This document shows, piece by piece, positions 13,109 through 24,054 of a stretch of 64,000 nt of DNA. The position numbers were made by a program, and so were the translations under genes. Under the pieces are notes generated by a model, which ran no database searches, had not been told where the DNA came from, and worked only from the letters and a program-made list of their open reading frames with translations. Location: positions 109,228,542 through 109,292,541 of the forward strand of contig OV050032.1 in assembly GCA_920105625.2 (NCBI GenBank). Reading direction: 5' to 3'. Within the stretch, counting starts at the first letter, position 1. Every line of letters begins with the position of its first letter. This DNA is from Clusia tigrina (taxonomy: Eukaryota > Arthropoda > Insecta > Diptera > Clusiidae).

Positions 13109-15459
13109 TTGCAACATACAAATGCTTGTAACTTTTTACTGGAGCGTCATACAACCTTGAAATTTTGTAACAATAAAGTACTCGAGCCTCTTGTCAATTT
13201 AAGCCATCGCTCAAAGCTATGCTACCCTAGAGTCCCAAATCAAACACTGATAAAACTTCAAATGGCTCTAACTTCTATACGGTACGTCCTGCACCTATCA
13301 AAGTTTGCAACATACAAATGCTTGTACCTTTTTACTGGAGCGTCATAAAACCTTGAAATTTTGAACCAAGCAAGTACCCGAGCCTCTTGTCAATTTAAGC
13401 CATCGCTCAAAGCAATGCTACCCTAGAGTCCCAAATCAAACACTGATAAAACTTCAAATGGCTCTAACTTCTATACGGTACGTCCTACACCTATCAAAGT
13501 TTGCAACATACAAATGCTTGTAACTTTTTACTGGAGCATCATAAAACCTTGAAATTTTGTAACAATAAAGTACTCGAGCCTCTTGTCAATTTAAGCCATC
13601 GCTCAAAGCTATGCTACCCTTGAGTCCCAAATCAAACACTGATAAAACTTCAAACGCCCCTAACTTCTTTACGGTACGTCCTACACCTATCAAAGTTTGC
13701 AACATACAAATACTTGTAACTTTTTACTGGAGCGTCATAAAACCTTGAAATTTTGTAACAATAAAGTACTCGAGCCTCTTGTCAATTTAAGCCATCGCTC
13801 AAAGCTATGCTACCCTAGAGTCCCTAATCAAACACTGATAAAACTTCAAACGCCACTAACTTCTTTACGGTATGTGCTACACCTATCAAAGTTTGCAACA
13901 TACAAATGCTTGTAACTTTTTACTGGAGCGTCATAAAATTTTGAAATTTTAACCAAGCAAGTACCCGAGCCTCTTGTCAATTTAAGCCATCGCTCAAAGC
14001 TATGCTACCCTAGAGTCCCAAATCAAACACTGATAAAACTTCAAATGGCTCTAACTTCTATACGGTACGTCCTACACCTATCAAAGTTTGCAACATACAA
14101 ATGCTTGTAACTTTTTACTGGAGCGTCATAAAACCTTGAAATTTTGTAACAATAAAGTATTCGAGCCTCTTGGCAATTTAAGCTATCGCTCAAAGCTATG
14201 CTACCCTAGAGTCCCAAATCAAACACTGATAAAACTTCAAACGCCCCTAACTTCTTTACGGTACGTCCTACACCTATCAAAGTTTGCAACATACAAATGC
14301 TTGTAACTTTTTACTGGAGCGTCATAAAACCTTGAAATTTTGTAACAATGAAGTACCCGAGCCTCTTGTCAATTTAAGCCATCGCTCAAAGCTATGCTAC
14401 ACTAGAGTCCCAAATCAAACACTGATAAAACTTCAAATGGCTCTAACTTCTATACGGTACGTCCTACACCTATCAAAGTTTGCAACATACAAATGCTTGT
14501 AACTTTTTACTGGAGTGTCATACAACCTTGAAATTTTGTAACAATAAAGTACTCGAGGCTCTTGTCAATTTAAGCTATCGCTCAAAGCTATGCTACCCTA
14601 GAGCCCCAAATCAAACACTGATAAAGCTTCAAACGCCCCGAACTTCTTTACGGTACGTCCCACACCTATCAAAGTTTGCAACATACAAATGCTTGTAACT
14701 TTTTACTGGAGCGTCATAAAATCTTGAAATTTTGTAACAATAAAGTACTCGAGCCTCTTGTCAATTTAAGCCATAGCTCAAAGCTATGCTACCCTTGAGT
14801 CCCAAATCAAACACTGATAAAACTTCAAACGCCCCTAACTTCTTTACGGAACGTCCTACACCTATCAAAGTTTGCAACATACAAATGCTTGTATCTTTTT
14901 ACTGGAGCGTCATAAAACCTTGAAATTTTGTAACAATAAAGTACTCGAAGCTCTTGTCAATTTAAGCCATCGCTCAAAGCTATACTACCCTTGAGTCCCA
15001 AAGCAAACACCGATAAATCTTCAAACGCCCCTAACTTCTTTACGGTACGTCCTACACCTATCAAAGTTTGCAACATACAAATGCTTGTAACTTTTTACTG
15101 GAGCGTCATAAAACCTTGAAATTTTGTAACAATAAAGTACTCGAGCCTCTTGTCAATTTAAGCCATCGCTCAAAGCTATGCTACCCTAGAGTCCCTAATC
15201 AAACACTGATAAAACTTCAAACGCCCCTAACTTCTTTACGGTATGTGCTACACCTATCAAAGTTTGCAACATACAAATGCTTGTAACTTTTTACTGGAGC
15301 GTCATAAAACCTTGAAATTTTGAACCAAGCAAGTACCCGAGCCTCTTGTCAATTTAAGCCATCGCTCAAAGCTATGCTACCCTAGAGTCCCAAATCAAAC
15401 ACTGATAAAACTTCAAATGGCTCTAACTTCTATACGGTACGTCCTACACCTATCAAAGT
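13109..15459 (+). repeat. Shortened copy of the 14-monomer variant
   Basis: Monomers at 13,109-15,067 match 7,426-9,384 at an offset of 5,683 bp, including the private 1-bp deletion (13,893-14,087), GGAGTGTC and CTCGAAGCTC. The next two monomers (15,068 and 15,264) match 9,777 and 9,973, so the two monomers at 9,385-9,776 have no counterpart. This is a two-monomer deletion relative to the earlier copy. Confidence 0.88.
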
Positions 15460-15851
15460 TTGCAACATACAAATGCTTGTAATTTTTTACTGGAGCGTCA
15501 TAAAACCTTGAAATTTTGTAACAATAAAGTACTCGAGCCTCTTGTCAATTTAAGCCATCGCTCAAAGCTATGCTACCCTTGAGTCCTAAATCAAACACTG
15601 ATAAAACTTCAAACGCCCCTAACTTCTTTACGGTACGTCCTACACCTATCAAAGTTTGCAACATACAAATACTTGTAACTTTTTACTGGAGCGTCATAAA
15701 ACCTTGAAATTTTGTAACAATAAAGTACTCGAGCCTCTTGTCAATTTAAGCCATCGCTCAAAGCTATGCTACCATAGAGTCCCTAATCAAACACTGATAA
15801 AACTTCAAACGCCCCTAACTTCTGTACGGTACGTCCTACACCTATCAAAGT
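15460..15851 (+). repeat. Two transitional monomers
   Basis: The monomer at 15,460 begins like 10,169 (GTAATTTTTTACTGG) but its second half has CTTGAGTCCTAAATC and an ACGCCCC 3' box, so it is chimeric. The monomer at 15,656 has ACCATAGAGTCCCTAATC and CTTCTGTACGG. They link the 29-mer domain to the next 8-mer. Confidence 0.75.
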
Positions 15852-17419
15852 TTGCAACATACAAATGCTTGTAACTTTTTACTGGAGCGTCATAAAACCT
15901 TGTAATTTTGTAACAATAAAGTACTCGAGCCTCTTGTCAATTTAAGCTGTCGCTCAAAGCTATGCTACCATAGAGTCCCTAATCAAACACTGATAAAACT
16001 TCAAACGCCCCTAACTTCTTTACGGTACGTCCTACACCTATCAAAGTTTGCAACATACAAATACTTGTAACTTTTTACTGGAGCGTCATAAAACCTTGAA
16101 ATTTTGTAACAATAAAGTACTCGAGCCTCTTGTCAATTTAAGCCATCGCTCAAAGCTATGCTACCCTAGCGTCCCTAATCAAACACTGATAAAACTTCAA
16201 ACGTCCCTAACTTCTTTACGGTACGTCCTACACCTATCAAAGTTTGCAACATACAAATGCTTGTAACTTTTTACTGGAGCGTCATAAAACCTTGAAATTT
16301 TGTAACAATGAAGTACCCGAGCCTCTTGTCAATTTAAGTTATCGCTCAAAGCCATGCTACCCTTGAGTCCCAAAGCAAACACCGATAAATCTTCAAACGC
16401 CCCTAACTTCTTTACGGTACGTCCTACACCTATCAAAGTTTGCAACATACAAATGCTTGTTACTTTTTACTGGAGCGTCATAAAACCTTGAAATTTTCTA
16501 GCAATAAAGTACTCGAGCCTCTTGTCAATTTAAGCCATCGCTTAAAGCTATGCTACCCTTGAGTCCCAAATCAAACACTGATAAAACTTCAAATGGCCCT
16601 AACTTCTATACGGTACGTCCTACACCTATCAAAGTTTGCAACATACAAATGCTTGTAACTTTTTACTGGAGCGTCATAAAACCTTGAAATTTTGTAACAA
16701 TGAAGTACCCGAGTCTCTTGTCAATTTAAGCAATCGCTCAAAGCTATGCTAACCTAGAGTCCCAAATCAAACACTGATAAAACTTCAAATGGCTCTAACT
16801 TCTATACGGAACGTCCTACACCTATCAAAGTTTGCAACATCGAAATGCTTGTAACTTTTTACTGGCGCGTCATAAAACCTTGAAATTTTGTAACAATAAA
16901 GTACTCGAGCCTCTTGTCAATTTAAGCTATCGCTCAAAGCTATGCTACCCTTGAGTCTCAAATGAAACACTGATAAAACTGCAAACACCCCTAACTTTTA
17001 TACGGTACGTCCTACACCTATCAAAGTTGGCAACATTCAAATGCTTGTATTTTTTAACTGGAGCGTCATAAAACCTTGAAATTTAGTAACAATAAAGTAC
17101 TCGAGCATCTTGTCAATTTAAGCTATCGCTCAAAGCTATGCTACCCTTGAGTCCCAAATCAAACACTGATAAAACTTCAAACGCCCCTAACTTCTTTACG
17201 GTACGTCCTACACCCATCAAAGTTGGCAACATTCAAATGCTTGTAACTTTTTACTGGAGCGTCATAAAACCTTGAAATTTTGTAACAACAAAGTACTCGA
17301 GCCTCTTGTAAATTTAAGCCATCGCTCAAAGCTATGCTACCCTACAGTCCCAAATCAAACACTGATAAAACTTCAAACGCCCCTAACTTCTTTACGGTAC
17401 GTCCTACACCTATCAAAGT
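15852..17419 (+). repeat. 8-monomer HOR (1,568 bp), first copy
   Basis: Eight monomers. Landmarks are GCTGTCGCTC with ACCATAGAG, then ATACTTG with CCCTAGCGTCC, GTTATCGCTC with AAGCAAACACCG, GCTTGTTAC with TTTTCTAGCAATAAAG, GAGTCTCTTG with GCAATCGCTC, CATCGAAATGC followed by CTGGCGCGTC, GAGCATCTTG, and ACAACAAAG with CTTGTAAATTT. The first five are repeated from 17,420 at exactly 1,568 bp. Confidence 0.88.
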
Positions 17420-18417
17420 TTGCAACATACAAATGCTTGTAATTTTTTACTGGAGCGTCATAAAACCTTGAAATTTTGTAACAATAAAGTACTCGAGCCT
17501 CTTGTCAATTTAAGCTGTCGCTCAAAGCTATGCTACCATAGAGTCCATAATCAAACACTGATAAAACTTCAAACGCCCCTAACTTCTTTACGGTACGTCC
17601 TACACCTATCAAAGTTTGCAACATACAAATACTTGTAACTTTTTACTGGAGCGTCATAAAACCTTGAAATTTTGTAACAATAAAGTACTCGAGCCTCTGG
17701 TCAATTTAAGCCATCGCTCAAAGCTATGCTACCCTAGCGTCCCTAATCAAACACTGATAAAACTTCAAACGTCCCTAACTTTTTTACGGTACGTCCTACA
17801 CCTATCAAAGTTTGCAGCATACAAATGCTTGTATCTTTTTACTGGAGCGTCATAAAACCTTGAAATTTTGTAACAATGAAGTACCCGAGCCTCTTGTCAA
17901 TTTAAGTTATCGCTCAAAGCTATGCTACCCTTGAGTCCCAAAGCAAACACCGATAAATCTTCAAACGCCCCTAACTTCTTTACGGTACGTCCTACACCTA
18001 TCAAAGTTTGCAACATACAAATGCTTGTTACTTTTTACTGGAGCGTCATAAAACCTTGAAATTTTCTAGCAATAAAGTACTCGAGCCTCTTGTCAATTTA
18101 AGCCATCGCTTAAAGCTATGCTACCCTTGAGTCCCAAATCAAACACTGATAAAACTTCAAATGGCCCTAACTTCTATACGGTACGTCCTACACCTATCAA
18201 AGTTTGCAACATACAAATGCTTGTAACTTTTTACTGGAGCGTCATAAAACCTTGAAATTTTGTAACAATGAAGTACCCGAGTCTCTTGTCAATTTAAGCA
18301 ATCGCTCAAAGCTATGCTAACCTAGAGTCCCAAATCAAACACTGATAAAACTTCAAATGGCTCTAACTTCTATACGGAACGTCCTACACCTATCAAAGTT
18401 TGCAACATCGAAATGCT
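17420..18417 (+). repeat. 8-monomer HOR, incomplete second copy
   Basis: Repeats 15,852-16,849 at an offset of 1,568 bp (five monomers plus the first 18 bases of the sixth, ending CATCGAAATGCT). It then stops at a 14-bp deletion, and the following sequence belongs to a different monomer family. Small differences include CTCTGGTCAA near 17,698 and GCAGCATAC near 17,816. Confidence 0.87.
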
Positions 18418-18581
18418 GGAGCGTCATAAAACCTTGAAATTTTGTAACAATAAAGTACTCGAGCCTCTTGTCAATTTAAGCTATCGGTCAAAGCGATGCT
18501 AACCTTGAGTCCCAAATCAAACACTGAAAAAACATCAAATGGCCCTAACTTCTATACGGTACGTCCTACACCTATCTAAGT
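18400..18581 (+). repeat. 182-bp monomer with 14-bp deletion at a domain junction
   Basis: CATCGAAATGCT is joined directly to GGAGCGTC at 18,417/18,418, removing monomer positions 19-32. The deleted piece ends in CT, as does the sequence kept before it, so there is a 2-bp microhomology. Left of the join the monomer is the CATCGAAATG type. Right of it is the GGTCAAAGCGATG type, which is not seen anywhere to the left. Confidence 0.93.
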
Positions 18582-18973
18582 TTGCAACATACAAATGCTT
18601 GTAACTTTTTATTGGAGCGTCATAAAACCTTGAAATTTTGTAACAATAAAGTACTCGAGCCTCTTGTCAATTTAAGCTATCGCTCAAAGCTATGCTACCC
18701 TTGAGTCCCAAATCAAACACTGATAAAACTTCAAACGCCCCTAACTTCTATACGGTACGTCCTACACCTATCAAAGTTTGCAACATACAAATGCTGGTAA
18801 CTTTTTACTGGAGCGTCATAAAACCTTGAAATTTTGTAACAATGAAGTACCCGAGCCTCTTGTCAATTTAAGCTATCGCTTAAAGCTATGCTACCCTTGA
18901 GTCCCAAATCAAACACTGATAAAACTTCAAATGGCCCTAACTTTTATACGGTACGTCCTACACCTATCAAAGT
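18582..18973 (+). repeat. Two monomers between the junction and the first long HOR
   Basis: The monomer at 18,582 has TTTTTATTGGAGCG and a standard 3' part. The monomer at 18,778 has ATGCTGGTAAC, AATGAAGTACCC and the CGCTTAAAG box, and ends in CTTTTATACGG. The same pair (the ATGCTGGTAAC monomer after an ordinary one) recurs throughout the domains to the right. Confidence 0.85.
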
Positions 18974-21717
18974 TTGCAACATAGAAATGCTTGTAACTTT
19001 TTACTGGAGCGTCATAAAACCTTGAAATTTTGTAACAATGAAGTACCCGAGCCTCTTGTCAATTTAAGCTATCGCTCAAAGCTATGCTACCCTAGAGTCC
19101 CAAATAAAACACTGATAAAACTTCAAACGCCTCTAACTTCTTTACGGTACGTCCTCCACCTATCAAAGTTTGCAACATACAAATGCTTGTATCTTTTTAC
19201 TGGAGCGTCATAAAACCTTGAAATTTTGTAACAATAAAGTACTCGAGCCTCTTGCCAATTTAAGCCATCGCTCAAAGCTATGCTACCCTTGAGTCCCAAA
19301 TCAAACACGGATAAAACTTCAAACGCCCCTAACTTCTTTAAGGTACGTCCTACACCTATCAAAGTTTGCAACATACAAATGCTTGTAACTTTTTACTGGT
19401 GCGTCATAAAACCTTGAAATTTCGTTACAATGAAGTACTCGAGCATCTTGTCAATTTAAGCCATCGCTCAAAGCTATGCTACCCTTGAGTCCCAAATCAA
19501 ACACTGATAAAACTTCAAATGGCCCTAACTTCTATACGGTACGTCCTACACCTATCAAAGTTTGCAACATACAAATTCTTGTAACTTTTTACTGGAGCGT
19601 CATAAAAACTTGAAATTTTGTAACAATGAAGTACCCGAGCCTCTTGTCAATTTAAGCTATCGCTTAAAGCTATGCTACCCTTGAGTCCCAAATCAAACAC
19701 TGATAAAACGTCAAATGGCCCTAACTTTTATACGGTACGTGCTACACCTATCAAAGTTGACAACATACAAATGCTTGTAACTTTTTACTGGAGCATCATA
19801 AAACCTTGAAATTTGGTAACAATAAAGTACTCGAGCCTCTTGTCAATTTAAGCTATCGCTCAAAGCTATGCTACCCTAGAGTCCCAAATCAAACACTGAT
19901 AAAGCTTCAAACGCCCCTAACTTCTTTACGGTACGTCCTACACCTATCAAAGTTTGCAACATACAAATGCTTGAAACTTTCTACTGGAGCGTCATAAAAC
20001 CTTGAAATTTTGTAACAATGCAGTACCCGAGCCTCTTGTCAATTTAAGCCATCGCTCAAAGCTATGCTACCCTTGAGTCCCAAATCAAACACTGATAAAA
20101 CTTCAAACGCCCCTAACTTCTTTACGGTATGTCCTACACCTATCAAAGTTTGCAACATACAAATGCTTGTAACTTTTTACTGGAGCGTCATAAAACCTTG
20201 AAATTTTGAACCAAGGAAGTACCCGAGCCTCTTGTCAATTTAAGCCATCGCTCAAAGCTATGCTACCCTAGAGTCCCAAATCAAACACTGATAAAACTTC
20301 AAATGGTTCTAACTTCTATACAGTACGTCCTACACCTATCAAAGTTTGCAACATACAAATACTTGTAGCTTTTTACTAGAGCGTCATAAAACCTTGAAAT
20401 TTTGTAACAATAAAGTACTCGAGCCTCTTGTCAATTTAAGCCATCGCTCAAAGCTATGCTACCCTAGAGTCCCTAATCAAACACTGATAAAACTTCAAAC
20501 GCCCCTAACTTCTTTACGGTACGTCCTACACCTATCAAAGTTTGCAACATAAAAATGCTTGTAACTTTTTACTGGAGCGTCATAAAACCTTCAAATTTTG
20601 TAACAATAAAGTACTCGAGCCTCTTGTCAATTTAAGCTATCGGTCATAGCGATGCTACCCTTGAGTCCCAAATCAAACACTGATAAAACATCAAATGGCC
20701 CTAACTTCGATACGGTACGTCCAACACCTATCAAAGATTGCAACATACAAATGCTTGTAACTTTTTACTGGAGCGTCATAAAACCTTGAAATTTTGTAAC
20801 AATAAAGTACTCGAGCCTCTTGTCAATTTAAGCTATCGGTCAAAGCGATGCTAACCTTGAGTCCCAAATCAAACACTGAAAAAACATCAAATGGCCCTAA
20901 CTTCTATACGGTACGTCCTACACCTATCTAAGTTTGCAACATACAAATGCTTGTAACTTTTTACTGGAGCGTCATAAAACCTTGAAATTTTGTAACAATA
21001 AAGTACTCGAGCCTCTTGTCAATTTACGCTATCGCTCAAAGCTATGCTACCCTTGAGTCCCAAATCAAACACTGATAAAACTTCAAACGCCCCTAACTTC
21101 TATACGGTACGTCCTACACCTATCAAAGTTTGCAACATACAAATGCTGGTAACTTTTTACTGGAGCGTCATAAAACATTGAAATTTTGTAACAATGAAGT
21201 ACCCGAGCCTCTTGTCAATTTAAGCTATCGCTTAAAGCTATGCTACCCTTGAGTCCCAAATCAAACACTGATAAAACTTCAAATGGCCCTAACTTTTATA
21301 CGGTACGTGCTACACCTATCAAAGTTGACAACATACAAATGCTTGTAACTTGTTACTGGAGCATCATAGAACCTTGAAATTTTGTAACAATAAAGTACTC
21401 GAGCCTCTTGTAAATTTAAGCTATCGCTCAAAGCTATGCTACCCTAGAGTCCCAAATCAAACACTGATAAAACTTCAAACGCCCCTAACTTCTTTACGGT
21501 ACGTCCTACACCCATCAAAGTTGGCAACATTCAAATGCTTGTAACTTTTTACTGGAGCGTCATAAAACCTTGAAATTTTGTAACAACAAAGTACTCGAGC
21601 CTCTTGTAAATTTAAGCCATCGCTCAAAGCTATGCTACCCTAGAGTCCCAAATCAAACACTGATAAAACTTCAAACGCCCCTAACTTCTTTACGGTACGT
21701 CCTACACCTATCAAAGT

Positions 21718-21846
21718 TTGCAACATACAAATGCTTGTAACTTTTTACTGGAGCGTCATAAAACCTTGAAATTTTGTAACAATAAACACTGATAAAACTT
21801 CAAATGGCCCTAACTTCTATACGGTACGTCCTACACCTATCAAAGT
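21718..21846 (+). repeat. Truncated 129-bp monomer (67-bp deletion)
   Basis: AACAATAAA is joined straight to CACTGATAAAAC, removing monomer positions 70-136 (the CTCGAG box, the TTTAAG dyad and the CTACCC box). AAA lies on both sides, a 3-bp microhomology. It is followed by the TTTTCTAGCAATAAAG monomer. The same join recurs ten times in the window. Confidence 0.95.
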
Positions 21847-22434
21847 TTGCAACATACAAATGCTTGTTACTTTTTACTGGAGCGTCATAAAACCTTGAAA
21901 TTTTCTAGCAATAAAGTACTCGAGCCTCTTGTCAATTTAAGCCATCGCTCAAAGCTATGCTACCCTTGAGTCCCAAATCAAACACTGATAAAACTTCAAA
22001 TGGCCCTAACTTCTATACGGTACGTCCTACACCTATCAAAGTTTGCAACATACAAATGCTTGTAACTTTTTACTGGAGCGTCATAAAAAGTTGAAATTTT
22101 GTAACAATGAAGTACCCGAGTCTCTTGTCAATTTAAGCAATCGCTCAAAGCTATGCTAACCTAGAGTCCCAAATCAAACACTGATAAAACTTCAAACGCC
22201 ATTAACTTCTTTACGGTACGTCCTACACCCATCAAAGTTGGCAACATTCAAATGCTTGTAACTATTTACTGGAGCGTCATAAAACCTTGAAATTTTGTAA
22301 CACCAAAGAACTCGAGCCTCTTGTAAATTTAAGCCATCGCTCAAAGCTATGCTACCCTAGAGTCCCAAATCAAACACTGATAAAACTTCAAACGCCCCTA
22401 ACTTTTTTACGGTACGCCCTACACCTATCAAAGT

Positions 22435-22563
22435 TTGCAACATACAAATGCTTGTAACTTTTTACTGGAGCGTCATAAAACCTTGAAATTTTGTAACAAT
22501 AAACACTGGTAAAACTTCAAATGGCCCTAACTTCTATGCGGTACGTCCTACACCTATCAAAGT
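22435..22563 (+). repeat. Truncated 129-bp monomer
   Basis: Same 67-bp deletion junction, here AACAATAAACACTGGTAAAAC with one substitution. It is followed by an AATGAAGTACCC/ACACGG monomer, the second of the two contexts in which this form occurs. The 3' part has CTATGCGGTACG. Confidence 0.95.
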
Positions 22564-23935
22564 TTGCAACATACAAATGCTTGTAACTTTTTACTGGAGC
22601 GTCATAAAACCTTGAAATTTTGTAACAATGAAGTACCCGAGCCTCTTGTCAATTTAAGCTATCGCTCAAAGCTATGCTACCCTAGAGTCCCAAATCAAAC
22701 ACGGATAAAACTTCAAATGGCTCTAACTTCTATACGGTACGTCCTACACCTATCAAAGTTTGCAACATAGAAATGCTTGTAACTGTTTACTGGAGCGTCA
22801 TAAAATCTTGAAATTTGGTAACAATAAAGTACTCGAGCCTCTTGTCAATTTAAGCTATCGGTCATAGCGATGCTACCCTTGAGTCCCAAATCAAACACTG
22901 ATAAAACATCAAATGGCCCTAACTTCGATACGGTACGTCCTACACCTATCAAAGATTGCAACATACAAATGCTTGTAACTTTTTACTGGAGCGTCATAAA
23001 ACCTTGAAATTTTGTAACAATAAAGTACTCGAGCCTCTTGTCAATTTAAGCTATCGGTCAAAGCGATGCTAACCTTGAGTCCCAAATCAAACACTGAAAA
23101 AACATCAAATGGCCCTAACTTCTATACGGTACGTCCTACACCTATCTAAGTTTGCAACATACAAATGCTTGTAACTTTTTACTGGAGCTTCATAAAACCT
23201 TGAAATTTTGTAACAATAAAGTACTCGAGCCTCTTGTCAATTTAAGCTATCGCTCAAAGCTATGCTACCCTTGAGTCCCAAATCAAACACTGATAAAACT
23301 TCAAACGCCCCTAACTTCTATACGGTACGTCCTACACCTATCAAAGTTTGCAACATACAAATGCTGGTAACTTTTTACTGGATCGTCATAAAACCTTGAA
23401 ATTTTGTAACAATGAAGTACCCGAGCCTCTTGTCAATTTTAGCTATCGCTTAAAGCTATGCTACCCTTAAGTCCCAAATCAAACACTGATAAAACTTCAA
23501 ATGGCCCTAACTTTTATACGGTACGTGCTACACCTATCAAAGTTGACAACATACAAATGCTTGTAACTTTTTACTGGAGCATCATAGAACCTTGAAATTT
23601 TGTAACAATAAAGTACTCGAGCCTCTTGTAAATTTAAGCTATCGCTCAAAGCTATGCTACCCTAGAGTCCCAAATCAAACACTGATAAAACTTCAAACGC
23701 CCCTAACTTCTTTACGGTACGTCCTACACCCATCAAAGTTGGCAACATTCAAATGCTTGTAACTTTTTACTGGAGCGTAATAAAACCTTGAAATTTTGTA
23801 ACAACAAAGTACTCGAGCCTCTTGTAAATTTAAGCCATCGCTCAAAGCTATGATATCCTAGAGTCCCAAATCAAACACTGATAAAACTTCAAACGCCCCT
23901 AACTTCTTTACGGTACGCCCCACACCTATCAAAGT

Positions 23936-24054
23936 TTGCAACATACAAATGCTTGTAACTTTTTACTGGAGCGTCATAAAACCTTGAAATTTTGTAACAA
24001 TGAAACTTCAAATGGCCCTAACTTCTATGCGGTACGTCCTACACCTATCAAAGT
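23936..24054 (+). repeat. Truncated 119-bp monomer (77-bp deletion)
   Basis: AACAATG is joined to AAACTTCAAATGGCCC, so ten more bases are missing than in the 129-bp form. It occupies the position where the next unit (29,409) has a 129-bp monomer. It is either a further deletion of that form with one base change, or an independent event in an AATGAAG monomer. Confidence 0.93.

Noticed and set aside
19123..19374. - strand ATG-started frames of 83-89 codons (also at 24,596, 30,796, 35,414, 36,999, 37,391, 40,237, 40,647, 42,215, 51,332, 51,742 and 54,811)
   Set aside because: They appear only where particular monomer variants lack stops over a 1.3-monomer span, and mostly coincide with the CCTCCACC marker monomers. 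There is no sign of codon-level constraint apart from copying of the repeat.
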